NCBI RefSeq assembly: GCF_900112755.1
Contig: NZ_FOMW01000008.1
Coordinates: forward strand, 1-64,000
Length of the DNA: 64,000 nt
Direction of reading: 5' to 3'
DNA from: Sulfitobacter brevis
Lineage (GTDB): Bacteria; Pseudomonadota; Alphaproteobacteria; Rhodobacterales; Rhodobacteraceae
Below the pieces are notes generated by a model that was given only the letters and a program-made list of their open reading frames with translations, did not search any database and had not been told where the DNA came from. The translations under genes were made by a program, and so were the position numbers. Positions 7,986-17,200 of this stretch are shown one piece after another (the stretch's first letter is position 1; every line of letters starts with the position of its first letter).

Positions 7986-8630
7986 ATGACCCAGATCACT
8001 TCAGCCCATCGCAAGCTCCGTATTATCTTGTGGTCCGGCGCCATCACTGCCGCCGTTCTGACGCTGGGCCTTGCCGCCTTCCGCATGGGCGATGACCCTT
8101 CGCACAAAGTGACTTATACGGGGGAGGCCGACATTCGCTCGCAGTTCTCCCTGACCAACCACGAAGGCCAATCCGTCACGGAAGGCGATTATGCTGGCCG
8201 CTGGCAACTCGTCTTCTTCGGATTTACGCATTGCCCCGACATCTGCCCGACAACCCTGGCCTACATGGGAACTGTGCTGGATGAACTGGGCCCGAAGGCA
8301 GAGAATGTGGCGCCGCTCTTCGTGACGGTAGACCCAACACGCGACACGGTTGAGATCTTGAAAGAATACGTCGCGGCCTTCCATCCCCGGCTAATTGGGT
8401 TGACGGGAAGCGAAGCACAGGTGGCAGAGGCCGCCGAAGCTTTCAAGGTCTACTACGAGCGGTTCGAAGAAGAGAGTGCCCCCGCCGGATACCTGATGGC
8501 CCACGCCGGCCACATCTACTTGATGCGCCCCGATGGTAGATTCGAGGCAGTGTTTCTTGAAGGAAACCAACCGGCAGACGCACTGGCCGAAGAAATAACC
8601 ATTCGCATAGCAAAAGAAATGAGAAGTTAA
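7986..8630 (+). CDS. SCO1/SenC-family copper chaperone
   Basis: 214 residues with one N-terminal membrane anchor (residues 11-32) and a thioredoxin-like SCO domain. The copper site is intact: CPDIC (Cys83, Cys87) in FGFTHCPDICPTTL, and His173 in YLMAHAGHIYLM, aligning with the DH histidine of SCO proteins. The VTVDPTRDT motif is also present. SCO proteins deliver copper to the CuA site of cytochrome oxidase or act as thiol reductases. The gene overlaps the PCu(A)C gene by 1 bp, a common pairing for CuA assembly. Confidence 0.92.
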   Translation: MTQITSAHRKLRIILWSGAITAAVLTLGLAAFRMGDDPSHKVTYTGEADIRSQFSLTNHEGQSVTEGDYAGRWQLVFFGFTHCPDICPTTLAYMGTVLDELGPKAENVAPLFVTVDPTRDTVEILKEYVAAFHPRLIGLTGSEAQVAEAAEAFKVYYERFEEESAPAGYLMAHAGHIYLMRPDGRFEAVFLEGNQPADALAEEITIRIAKEMRS

Positions 8631-9070
8631 TGATCCGAACTGTTCTGATAGCGGCAACGCTATTTGCCACACCCGCATTTGCCGATGTTACCGTAACCGC
8701 CCCATGGGCGCGCGCGAGCATACTCGCCTCTCGTCCGGGGGCTGTATACTTGGCTATAAATGCTGACCCTGCGGATACTCTACTCGCTGTCAGTACACCT
8801 ATAGCAAAAGCTGCCATGATACATTCGGTAGAAACCGGGGAAGATGGCATCGCTCGGATGAGCGCTCTGGCGACGCTTCCGCTCGCGGCTGGCGCGGTCG
8901 TCACGATGGCGCCGGGAGACATGCACATCATGCTGACGGACCTTACCGAGAAGCTGCTGGAAGGCGAAACATTCCCTTTGGACCTGACCTTCGAGACCGG
9001 TGGTGAGGTGACAATAGATGTCCCGATCCTCGGCATCGCTTCCAAAGGTCCTGTGGAGGCGACGCAATGA
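8630..9070 (+). CDS. PCu(A)C periplasmic copper chaperone
   Basis: 146 residues with a signal peptide (cleavage after AFA). The copper motif of the family is complete: His65 in MIHSVE, Met77 in ARMSAL, and His99/Met101 in GDMHIML, fitting H-x11-M-x21-H-x-M. The family binds Cu(I) in the periplasm and passes it to SCO or directly to CuA. It is coupled to the SCO gene upstream (1-bp overlap) and to the SCO-like gene downstream (ATGA, 4-bp overlap). Confidence 0.92.
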   Translation: MIRTVLIAATLFATPAFADVTVTAPWARASILASRPGAVYLAINADPADTLLAVSTPIAKAAMIHSVETGEDGIARMSALATLPLAAGAVVTMAPGDMHIMLTDLTEKLLEGETFPLDLTFETGGEVTIDVPILGIASKGPVEATQ

Positions 9071-9678
9071 GGTCGACAGCCTTGGCGCTCGCCCTTTTGG
9101 TCGCAACGCCTGCTTTGGCCAATCATCCGGGGGAGAACCTGAACCAGGTGATGGTCGCGAAAGAAGCAGCTTTCGAGCCTGTTACGTCACGTCCTGCACC
9201 AGCGGTCGAATGGAAGGACGATACCGGCAACGGTGTCGGGCTGGAGGAGTTGCACGGGAAAATCGTTGCCGTCAGCTTCGTGCCAGCCGAATGCGGAGCG
9301 CCTTGCGCAGATCAACAAGCCAAGCTGGCGGAAACGCTCGCCTCCCTGAACGCAAGTCCGATGCGCGAGATGGTACAGTTCGTGACGCTGAACGATGGGG
9401 AGGCCGGAACGCCCACAGAGTTCGAAAACTGGACAGTTGCTCAGGCGTCAAATGGAAAGCCTATGGGTGACTTGGTCGCCGCTTTCGCCACCAGTAGCGA
9501 CCGAATTGGTGGTGCGCCAATGATCCATTTGCTCGACCGCGCGGGTCATCAGGTGGGAATATTCCACGATTCCGAGTTTGTACCGCTAAACCTCATTCTT
9601 TACATTAACGGGCTGACTAACGCGCACCCTCATCCCAAGCCCGGTATGTTCCAGCGTCTTTTCGGGTGGCTGCTATGA
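9067..9678 (+). CDS. SCO-like thioredoxin-fold protein with CxxxC
   Basis: 203 residues with a signal peptide ending ALA. A CGAPC motif (Cys76, Cys80) sits where SCO proteins have CxxxC, in VAVSFVPAECGAPCADQQ. The rest is diverged, and no clear SCO histidine was located, though HPHPKPGM near the C-terminus could bind metal. It may work as a thiol-disulfide reductase for the copper sites rather than as a chaperone. It overlaps PCu(A)C by 4 bp and the next gene by 4 bp. Confidence 0.75.
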   Translation: MRSTALALALLVATPALANHPGENLNQVMVAKEAAFEPVTSRPAPAVEWKDDTGNGVGLEELHGKIVAVSFVPAECGAPCADQQAKLAETLASLNASPMREMVQFVTLNDGEAGTPTEFENWTVAQASNGKPMGDLVAAFATSSDRIGGAPMIHLLDRAGHQVGIFHDSEFVPLNLILYINGLTNAHPHPKPGMFQRLFGWLL

Positions 9679-10157
9679 CATCATCGCTCATGATCGACAA
9701 GCCAGACTGGCTCTCTGCGATGCGCCGCTTCGCGCTATTCACACTGGTTGGGCATCTGGTCTGGGAAGCCGCACATATTCCGCTTTACACAATCTGGGTC
9801 GAGGGCACGTGGGGCGAAATTACTTTTGCCATTGTGCACTGCACTGGGGGCGATGTGTTGATTGCCATGAGCAGCCTGCTGCTGGCGCTGTTTGTGTTCG
9901 GCACGGGGGCGTGGCCGCGGGAACGGACTATTCCGGTTTTGTTGGCGGTGATTGCCTTTGGCGTCGGATATACGATCTTCAGCGAATGGCTAAACATTGT
10001 TGTGCGCGAGGCTTGGGCGTACCGCGAGATCATGCCGGTCATTCCAATAATCGATGCCGGCCTGACGCCGGTCCTGCAATGGGTGGTCATTCCCACACTG
10101 GCTTACCTTGGCGCTGTGAAACAGTGGCCCGAGACCCGAAGAACTGCGCTTGCTTGA
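9675..10157 (+). CDS. Integral membrane protein ending the copper operon
   Basis: 160 residues starting at ATG 9675 (ATGA overlap with the previous stop). Four to five hydrophobic helices carry polar residues inside the membrane: GHLVWEAAHIPLY, VHCTGGDVLIAMSS, FSEWLNIVVREAWAYREIMP and GLTPVLQWVVIP. The invariant-looking Glu, His, Trp and Tyr suggest a functional membrane protein, but I cannot name the family. It is the last gene of the copper cluster. Confidence 0.65.
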   Translation: MTSSLMIDKPDWLSAMRRFALFTLVGHLVWEAAHIPLYTIWVEGTWGEITFAIVHCTGGDVLIAMSSLLLALFVFGTGAWPRERTIPVLLAVIAFGVGYTIFSEWLNIVVREAWAYREIMPVIPIIDAGLTPVLQWVVIPTLAYLGAVKQWPETRRTALA

Positions 10158-10905
10158 AGTCTCTTCGCTGAGGGCGATAGTGGCACTTCTTACAGGACGA
10201 TCTCGTTGGTGTCGCCGTGCGTTTTTCCACTGGTGCCAAGCACCTCAGCGTCTTTTCTTGATGGTTGCTTAAGACGTTACGGATCCGGGATGGATTGAAT
10301 AAATCTGACTTGCAGCCTTCCGGCGCTGGAAATTGATCATCCAAACAACGAGTTAACTTCAACGTTAGGCATAATTGAGAGAAATATGAAATAATGGACG
10401 ATGGGATGATGTTTGGCATGGAGTCTGGTGGTTACTGATCCTCGTTTTTTTGGTGCTCGTGATCATGTGTCTGGCCACAACTTGATCTCACTCTGTAGCA
10501 CAACCAGAGAGGGGAACTGCGGCAGCCCGTTGGCCGCACAATGGCGGATAATTGATTGCATCAGTCCGCCCTGACCGCCGATTTTACGGTAGCAGGTGAA
10601 CCATTCTTCCTCGGGTTCGTTAATGGGCTTAACGGCACTGCTTCGGGCGGGGAGGCTCAGCATAACATACCGCCCGTTGTTTACCGCGGCACATTCTACA
10701 CTGCGCCATTAAAGATTAAAAAAGTGACGGTGCTTGAGATCGCAATGGCCCAGCCCCGTCGGTGCAGCCGTCATGCTGATTGGTGTGCTGACTACCCAAC
10801 CAAAATCCATTAAACTGATGTTTCGGGCTACAGCCGTTTCCCGCAACACCAACTGCGATGATCCGCAACAGACGTTTGACACTCATATCTCAAAAGGGGA
10901 CGAAC
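10158..10905 (+). other. Intergenic stretch with a decayed Met-rich mini-ORF
   Basis: 748 bp without a convincing intact gene. At 10394 an ATG starts MDDGMMFGMESGGY and stops at 10436-10438. In a second frame, bases 10426-10485 read a hydrophobic helix (WWLLILVFLVLVIMC). Joined by a frameshift, these resemble the short Met-rich single-TM peptides found near copper genes. Longer frames at 10463-10663 (minus) and 10556-10813 (plus) have no recognisable similarity. Confidence 0.45.
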
Positions 10906-11091
10906 ATGCTTCGCAAGATTGCGCTGCTGCTGATCGGAGTGGTGATCATCGCTTGCTACGCTCTGCCATACCTTTTTATCGGACAGATTGCCGCCTGGAC
11001 TGGCAGTTTCCTGTTCTGGTGCCTCGCTGGTGTCGCCATCGTCCTCCTCAATGCCGCCGCCATGGCGGGATTTACCGAGGATGACAGATGA
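10906..11091 (+). CDS. Small two-helix membrane protein paired with symporter
   Basis: 61 residues from ATG 10906, preceded by AGGGGACG. It has two hydrophobic helices (IALLLIGVVIIACYALPYLF and FLFWCLAGVAIVLLNAAAMA) and ends FTEDDR. Its last 4 bp overlap the sodium:solute symporter start. Several SSS-family transporters have a small membrane partner encoded just upstream (compare the YhdT/PanF arrangement); this gene fits that layout, although I do not recognise a specific family. Confidence 0.65.
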   Translation: MLRKIALLLIGVVIIACYALPYLFIGQIAAWTGSFLFWCLAGVAIVLLNAAAMAGFTEDDR

Positions 11092-12581
11092 ACACCTCTT
11101 ATGTCGTGACCGGCATTTTCATCTATATCGTCATTTCGCTGGTTGTCGCCTGGATCTCGCGGCAGGGGAAAGCGACCTCGATGTCGGGCTACTTTCTTGG
11201 CGACCGGTCGATGGGGGGAATCATATCAGCCCTCAGCTATTCGGCCACAACCTATTCCGCCTTCATGATGATCGGCCTCGCCGGGTTGACCTATCGCGGT
11301 GGCGTCGGCGCATTGGGTTTCGAGATTGTCTATTTCGCCGGCGTCTCTCTGGTCGCAATCTTCGGGCCGCGGTTCTGGCGAGCGGGCAAAAAGTACGGCT
11401 ACGTCACGCCGTCAGAGATGCTGGGCCACCGCTATGGCTCGCGCAGCGTCGCGATTGCGGCGGGGATCACGAGCCTTGTGTTCCTGATCCCCTATTCCGC
11501 CGTACAGTTGTCAGGTGTCGGGTATCTTCTGTCGGGCATGACCGATGGCAGTATATCTTTCATGACGGGCATCATCATTGCAACCGCGCTGGCGATCGTT
11601 TTTTCTTATATTGCCGGCATAAGGTCCGTCATGTGGACCGATAGCCTTCAAGCTTTGGTGATGATTGTCGCCTCGGTCATGGTGGCGGTTCTGGTCGTGC
11701 AGGGACTGGGTGGCTTCACCGCCATGTTTGGCACGATCGCCGAAACGACGCCGGAGATGTTACAGGTCCCCGGACCCGGCCTTTTCAGCTTCAAGACCTT
11801 CCTGGGGCTGACAGTGCCCTGGTTCTTCTTTTCTATTTCGAACCCGCAGGTCAGCCAACGCCTGTTCATGCCGGCGAACCTTGTGGCGCTGCGCCGGATG
11901 CTGTTGATCTTTTTGTGCTTCGGTCTGATCTACACCATCGTGTCGGTGATCTGGGGCTTTGCCGCCTTCGTTGCCTTCCCAACGCTGGAACAGCCTGACC
12001 TCGCGACCGCGACCCTGCTGGCGTCGGACTATGTCCCGCCGGTTCTGGGTGTGACCGTGATGGTGGGCATTCTGGCCGCCGCCGTCTCGACCATCGACTC
12101 AATCCTGCTGACGCTGTCGTCGGTTTTTGCCCGCGATGTTTATGGCAACTTGGGCGGGTCTCAGGACGACCGCCACCAGCTGATGATCGGCAAGTTCGTG
12201 ATCCCGGTGATCTCGATCTTGGCGCTGATCTTCGCAGCAGCAGAGTTTTCCATGATCGCAGTACTCTCGGTCGCAGCCTCGGCCGGTCTCGTAGTTGTGG
12301 TACCTGCGATCGTCGGTGCCTTCTTCTGGAGGGGCGGCACGGCCATGGGGGCGCTGGCATCCATCGTGGGGGGCGCGGTCTTCGTTATCTGGATGTATCT
12401 GACCGGCAACAGCCTGTTTGGCCTGAATGCCGGCGTGCTGGGTCTGCCAATGTCGTCTCTATTGTTCGTTGTGATCAGCCTTGTCACCAAGCCAACTGCC
12501 GCATCAGTCACCGACGGGTTCGTCGACGAGACACCGGATCCAAAGGGGATACTCCACCCTAAGTTGGGGGCTTTGAAATAG
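11088..12581 (+). CDS. Sodium:solute symporter (SSS family)
   Basis: 497 residues with about 13 membrane segments typical of the SSS family (PanF/PutP/MctP relatives). Visible marks are the early SGYFLGDRSMGGIISALSYSATTYSAFMMIG region, the YVTPSEMLGHRYGSR loop and AAAVSTIDSILLTLSSVFARDVY, which carries the Na2-site Ser/Thr pattern of helix 8. Substrate cannot be fixed from sequence; monocarboxylates, amino acids or pantothenate are possible. Translationally coupled to the small upstream membrane protein. Confidence 0.9.
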   Translation: MNTSYVVTGIFIYIVISLVVAWISRQGKATSMSGYFLGDRSMGGIISALSYSATTYSAFMMIGLAGLTYRGGVGALGFEIVYFAGVSLVAIFGPRFWRAGKKYGYVTPSEMLGHRYGSRSVAIAAGITSLVFLIPYSAVQLSGVGYLLSGMTDGSISFMTGIIIATALAIVFSYIAGIRSVMWTDSLQALVMIVASVMVAVLVVQGLGGFTAMFGTIAETTPEMLQVPGPGLFSFKTFLGLTVPWFFFSISNPQVSQRLFMPANLVALRRMLLIFLCFGLIYTIVSVIWGFAAFVAFPTLEQPDLATATLLASDYVPPVLGVTVMVGILAAAVSTIDSILLTLSSVFARDVYGNLGGSQDDRHQLMIGKFVIPVISILALIFAAAEFSMIAVLSVAASAGLVVVVPAIVGAFFWRGGTAMGALASIVGGAVFVIWMYLTGNSLFGLNAGVLGLPMSSLLFVVISLVTKPTAASVTDGFVDETPDPKGILHPKLGALK

Positions 12582-13237
12582 ATTACGAAAGCTATTGAAT
12601 AGGTCAGATTTCAGCAACAAGGGCACTGTCGGCGACGCGCAAAGTATTCGCGCCGAACAATTGTATGTTCTTCCCTACAATGCTGTTTAGGTGATGCTGG
12701 CTTAGACATTGGCCAATTCCTTTCCAGAATGGAGCCTGCGTAAGTTGGCTCTGGGCGAAAGGCATTGCGTACTTAGAGATCAATCCGGCTTCGGACTTGC
12801 CGCTGTCCGGTTTGAGAACTTCTGCGCGTCACGTCAATTGCAACTTGATGAAGACCGGGTTGTCGCAGGGAGTTTTAGTAAACTACGGGCGTGGGCAGGG
12901 AGTGACACACTTACAAAGGGCGGACAGCCGACTTTCGCTGCAGCAACTATGAATGTCTGCTCAGCGGAGACTTCTGTAAGCGCTATTCGATTTTGGGCGC
13001 GGGTGTCGATGAAAACAGACACTTTACGTGTCTGGCGGCAACTGGGATGGCATTTTGCCAAGGCCGTATTTCCTGCAAAACTTCTGGCGGATAAAAATGA
13101 TCCTCACGAACGCCAACACGAGTCCGGAGATCAGTTCATCGATCATCGGAAAGCTGGGAAACATCGCGCATTTTTTATGGTAAGCGCGCCAGTGCGGCGA
13201 CGGCTCGTTGTTTCGAAAATATTAATACGTTTCCCAT
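12582..13237 (+). other. Intergenic stretch, no gene supported
   Basis: 656 bp between the symporter and the convergent cysteine synthase. A long plus-strand frame (12709-13326) runs into the cysK 3' end antisense and has no similarity or plausible start, so it is not called. Bases 12933-12974 resemble the inverted segment at 4485-4525 and may be part of a dispersed repeat. Confidence 0.5.
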
Positions 13238-14320
13238 TCAGCCGATCTGGGCACCGGGTGTGGAGTGTGAGATCGCAAGCTCATCGTCATCCATGTTTTC
13301 TTCGATGGTTTCGAACATCGGCGTAGATAGGTAGCGTTCTCCGGTGTCTGGCAACATACACAGGATTACGGCACCATCGGGGGCTGTTTCCGCGACCGCG
13401 AGCGAGATGGCAAAGGTCGACCCACCCGAAATGCCGGTGAAGATTCCTTCTTTGCTGGCCAACTCTTGTGCAAGTTTGATCCCGTCGGCACCAGTGACCG
13501 GGATCAGATCGTCGTAGTATTGGCCGTCAATTGCCTCTTGCAGCACTGCCGGAATGAAATCCGGTGTCCAGCCCTGGATCGGATGCGGCTCAAAAGCCGG
13601 ATGGCTGAGTGTGGGCGCGCCATTGGCGTTGCGTTCCTGCGCGTGACCACTGCCCAGAAGCTGCGCATTTGCAGGTTCTGTCAGGATGATCTTGGTGTCT
13701 GGCCGCTCCTTGCGCAGGACACGTGCCGTTCCTGTAACCGTGCCACCGGTGCCATAGCCGCTCACAAAATAGTCCAGCCGCGACCCAGCAAAATCTGCGA
13801 TGATCTCCCGTGCCGTAGTGCTCTCATGAATGTCGGCGTTGGCCTCGGTTTCAAACTGCGACGCCAGAAACCAACCGTGCTTTTGAGACAGTTCGACCGC
13901 TTTGCGGTACATTCCGATTCCCTTTTCCGCACGCGGGGTCAGAACCACCTTGGCACCGAACATGCGCATGAGGCGCCGCCGCTCGACCGAGAAGCTGTCT
14001 GCCATTGTCACGACAAGCGGATATCCCTTCTGGGCGCAGACCATCGCGAGACCGATCCCGGTGTTCCCGCTGGTCGCCTCAACAACTGTTTGACCGGGTT
14101 TCAGGGCACCGGACCGTTCCGCCGCCTCTATGATGTTTACTGCCAGCCGGTCCTTGACGGAACCCGCTGGATTGAACGCTTCGGCCTTGACGTAAATCGT
14201 GGCCCCATAGGTCGGAATGTTATTAATGCGGATCACGGGGGTATCGCCGATGGTCTCGAGGACACTGTCGTAAAGACGTCCACGGCCTTTGGTGGTCCTG
14301 ATTGCTGCGTCGGCTGGCAT
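13238..14320 (-). CDS. cysK: Cysteine synthase (O-acetylserine sulfhydrylase)
   Basis: The ATG at 14320 is chosen because AAAGGAC precedes it; the frame stays open upstream but with an atypical leader. 360 residues of fold-type II PLP enzyme: PLP lysine Lys56 in NPAGSVKDRLA, substrate loop TSGNTG at 84-89, phosphate loop GYGTGGTVTGTARVL, and GISGGSTFAIS near the end. It condenses O-acetylserine with sulfide to give cysteine. It is 30-40 residues longer than typical CysK because of an acidic tail (EENMDDDELAIS). Cystathionine beta-synthase-like use is possible. Its presence suits the sulfur theme of the window. Confidence 0.9.
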   Translation of the reverse strand: MPADAAIRTTKGRGRLYDSVLETIGDTPVIRINNIPTYGATIYVKAEAFNPAGSVKDRLAVNIIEAAERSGALKPGQTVVEATSGNTGIGLAMVCAQKGYPLVVTMADSFSVERRRLMRMFGAKVVLTPRAEKGIGMYRKAVELSQKHGWFLASQFETEANADIHESTTAREIIADFAGSRLDYFVSGYGTGGTVTGTARVLRKERPDTKIILTEPANAQLLGSGHAQERNANGAPTLSHPAFEPHPIQGWTPDFIPAVLQEAIDGQYYDDLIPVTGADGIKLAQELASKEGIFTGISGGSTFAISLAVAETAPDGAVILCMLPDTGERYLSTPMFETIEENMDDDELAISHSTPGAQIG

Positions 14321-14526
14321 GAATTGTCCTTTCACTGGTTGCGGTCCAAGTGCGGTCTGCAGCCCGGCCACAGACTTCGTCGTTCTGGCCGGGGACCTTT
14401 GCTTTGCTTCGCCGAAGTTCTCTTTGATCCCGGCGCTCAACAGTTTTCATCCGCTGCGTCGACAGGCCGCTTGGCGGTCAGCTGGGGTGAGAATTGCAGA
14501 TATTGTGCCTTGTGTCGCCATTCTTG

Positions 14527-15075
14527 TCAGGGCGCCGTCTTTGCCTCGACAGGCAGCATGACATGCGCCAGCGGCGTTTCACCCCACATGACATAGGGAC
14601 CTCCGGCAAAAGGATCGCGAGGGAGATCGGCGAGCATGTCCATGTTCGGAAACAGCATCATTGTGTGGGGTCCTTCCTGGACCCATACGCCACCGCCGTT
14701 GGGGTCCGTGGCCATCGGATCGTCGTTGTTCACCATAGCATCGCCCATCAGCATGTAGGACACGCCGACGACGTCAGTCGAAAACGCAGACCCTGACCCC
14801 GCGGCTGTCATCCATTTCATCCAGACAGCATCATTGCACATCGGATGCTGATCGCCGGGGATCAGACCGATGCCCGGCAAGCACACCCACCCGTTCGATC
14901 CTTCGCGCAGGATTGTGCCGTCAACATCCATGATCCTGGCGTCATCACTGATATCCGACGGAGCAGCGCTCATTGCGCGTGCGATCTTGTCCTCGGCCGT
15001 TTCGGCGGCGGCGCTCGTGGTGGTGCCGACAAGGGACATGATAACAACGGCAGTGAGGTTTGATATTTTCGACAT
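14527..15075 (-). CDS. Conserved-looking secreted protein, unknown
   Basis: 182 residues when started at MSKISN (15075), which gives a normal signal peptide (cleavage after AAA near residue 24). A longer start at 15111 is less likely. The mature chain is rich in Met, Trp and Gly: GWVCLPG, HPMCNDAVWMKWM and GPHTMMLFPNMDML. Two cysteines may form a disulfide. I recognise no family. It is divergent from the CadC-like regulator at 15196, so regulation by that protein is plausible. Confidence 0.65.
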   Translation of the reverse strand: MSKISNLTAVVIMSLVGTTTSAAAETAEDKIARAMSAAPSDISDDARIMDVDGTILREGSNGWVCLPGIGLIPGDQHPMCNDAVWMKWMTAAGSGSAFSTDVVGVSYMLMGDAMVNNDDPMATDPNGGGVWVQEGPHTMMLFPNMDMLADLPRDPFAGGPYVMWGETPLAHVMLPVEAKTAP

Positions 15076-15195
15076 TTTGAACTCTCCTGTGATGCATGAA
15101 TGACTGAGCAATATCTACCAGATCGCGATTGCGTGTGCTTGAGGACAACTTGAGATTTTCTTGGTGAATTGCTCGCAGTCGACTAAGGAGAATAT

Positions 15196-16761
15196 ATGCG
15201 CTACGAGTTTGAGCCTTTCACTCTGGACATTGATCGGGGCTTGCTGCTCAAGTCGGGAGAAGACTTGGCGATCGAACCGCGGGCGTTAGAGTTGCTCTCG
15301 CTCCTGGTGGTGAATCAGGACCGTGTGGTCAACAAGGACGAGATCGTCGAAAAGATTTGGGGGGGACGGATCGTGTCCGAAGCTGCCATTTCCACGGTGA
15401 TCAAGACGACGCGCAAAGTTCTTGGCGATGATGGGGTTACACAAAAGTATATCCGAACGCTACGTGGTCGCGGTGTGCGTTTTGTCGGAATCGCTCATGT
15501 AGCTTTGCCCGCGCAGGCCAAGGCTTCCGAAGCCCAAATGCCGACTGACGATACGATGGCTGACTCCGGGCGTCCTTCGATTGCCATCTTGCCGTTTCGA
15601 ATGGTCGGATACTCCGAAGCCTACAGCGCCATCGCCGATGCCATTCCGACCGAATTGATTTCCTGCCTGTCACGCTTGCGGTGGCTGACGGTGATTTCAC
15701 GGGGGTCGACATTCCGCTTTCGGCACGACGATCCGGACTTGTCCGCTATCCACGCAATACTTGGCGCGCACTACTGCCTTACCGGACTGGTGGAGATTTA
15801 CGGCGCTGTGATCGCGGTGTCGGTGGAACTGTCGGATACCCGCACTCAGGCCGTGATCTGGAGCGAACGGTTCTCCGGAACGGTCAGTGACGTGAACAAA
15901 ACCAGAAACGAAATCGTGACACATGTGATTTCGGCGCTCGAACTGCACGTGCCCCTGAACGAGGCCAAGCGTGCCCGCCTGCGCCCGCCCGAAAACTTGG
16001 ATGCCTGGGGCATCTATCACCTTGGTCTGCAGCACATGTACCGCTTCAACAAGACCGACAACCAGATTGCTGCAGGCCATTTTGAATGCGCGACGCAGCT
16101 CGAGCCCGGGTTTGCGCGGGCCTACGCGGCACGATCCTTTACCAGTTTTCAGACAGCCTTTCTGAGGTACACCACAGACACGACGCAAGACGTGAGCGAC
16201 GCCCGCCGCTTTGCAGAGAAATGTGTCGAGATTGATCCGGTAGACCCTTTTGGTAATTTTACATTGGGTCGGGCGCACTGGCTCAGGGGCGACCCGGAGG
16301 CTGGGATGCCTTGGATCGACCGATCAGTCGAGCTTAGCCCGAATTTCGCACAGGGTTTCTATGCGCATGGCTGGGCTGACGTCATGGCGGGAAGAGGGAC
16401 CGAGGCACTGGCACAACTCGAAAAAGCCATTGCTCTCAGTCCACTCGATCCGCTCCTATATGCGATGCAATGCGCTCGCGGATTGGCCTATCTACAACTT
16501 GAAGACTACGACAATGCCTTTCTTTGGGCAGAAAAAGGGGCACGCGCGCCGGGCGCCCACTTTTTAATCCGGGCCATCGCCGCGATGATTTGCAAGATCA
16601 GAGGCGATGATGAAAAAGCACAATACTGGGCTAAGGCAATGCGAGAGCGACGGCCGGATACCTCGGTGGCAATGTTTTTCAATGCCTTTCCATTTGAGAA
16701 CACCGAGATACGCGCTCTGATGGCGTCGGCACTGGTTTCAGTGGGGTTGAAAAACGACTGA
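15196..16761 (+). CDS. CadC-like winged-helix regulator with TPR domain
   Basis: 521 residues. Residues 1-98 form an OmpR/CadC-type winged helix (FEPFTLDIDRGLL, then EKIWGGRIVSEAAISTVIKTTRKVLGDD and YIRTLRGRGVRFVG). Residues about 130-240 resemble a TolB-like domain (SIAILPFRMVGYSE), and the C-terminal half holds tetratricopeptide-like repeats (ALAQLEKAIALSPLDP). No membrane helix separates them, so it is a soluble regulator of the type often annotated as an adenylate-cyclase-like TPR protein. A GGAG precedes the ATG. The target is unknown; the divergent secreted protein is the nearest candidate. Confidence 0.82.
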   Translation: MRYEFEPFTLDIDRGLLLKSGEDLAIEPRALELLSLLVVNQDRVVNKDEIVEKIWGGRIVSEAAISTVIKTTRKVLGDDGVTQKYIRTLRGRGVRFVGIAHVALPAQAKASEAQMPTDDTMADSGRPSIAILPFRMVGYSEAYSAIADAIPTELISCLSRLRWLTVISRGSTFRFRHDDPDLSAIHAILGAHYCLTGLVEIYGAVIAVSVELSDTRTQAVIWSERFSGTVSDVNKTRNEIVTHVISALELHVPLNEAKRARLRPPENLDAWGIYHLGLQHMYRFNKTDNQIAAGHFECATQLEPGFARAYAARSFTSFQTAFLRYTTDTTQDVSDARRFAEKCVEIDPVDPFGNFTLGRAHWLRGDPEAGMPWIDRSVELSPNFAQGFYAHGWADVMAGRGTEALAQLEKAIALSPLDPLLYAMQCARGLAYLQLEDYDNAFLWAEKGARAPGAHFLIRAIAAMICKIRGDDEKAQYWAKAMRERRPDTSVAMFFNAFPFENTEIRALMASALVSVGLKND

Positions 16762-17200
16762 AACGTGGAGCGGACCTTTGCCTGACCATTTTTGACGCGC
16801 TGCATGCTGGCACCCATTTTCCGGATGGGGCAAATTTTAGTGAAGCATTTTTATTTAAGATTTGTGTAGTCCCCAGAATTTGATTTGCAGGCGAAGTTTG
16901 GAAATCTCGAAGCTTAGCTGCCGTTTGCTGGATAATCGCCGAAGGTCGGCTAAGGGCCGATCGGGCCAAGGCTATGCTGTCCCTCGCCCTTGTGCGGCTG
17001 AGCCCTGTAAACTCCCAGTGTATTTGTGGGTGTCGCGAGGCTTCAGTGAGGCGTCATACGCCACCAAAGCGTCAAAAAGTTTTATTGAGGACAAAATTGA
17101 TACTTTCTGCCACGATAGGGCGGAACGTCCAAGGGTTTTGATAAGGTCGAAGGAAAAGGCGGAATTAAGAAAATATTTCAGCATTAAAGGGAGCAAAGAC
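16762..17200 (+). other. Leader region of the methanethiol oxidase gene
   Basis: 439 bp. The reading frame of the downstream gene stays open back to 16862, but that upstream part has no SBP56 similarity and no ribosome site. It is taken as an untranslated leader or promoter region. No operator was recognised. Confidence 0.5.

Noticed and set aside
12709-13326. 205-codon plus-strand open frame
   Set aside because: Runs into cysK antisense, no ribosome site, no similarity; only a possible dispersed repeat inside.
13238-14320. Tetrathionate- or persulfide-specific synthase instead of cysK
   Set aside because: Sequence fits standard O-acetylserine sulfhydrylase; nothing supports a special substrate.
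13466-14596. 376-codon plus-strand frame
   Set aside because: Antisense of cysteine synthase.
16862-17200. N-terminal extension of methanethiol oxidase
   Set aside because: Open frame but no SBP56 similarity; ATG 17201 has a good ribosome site and the normal family start.
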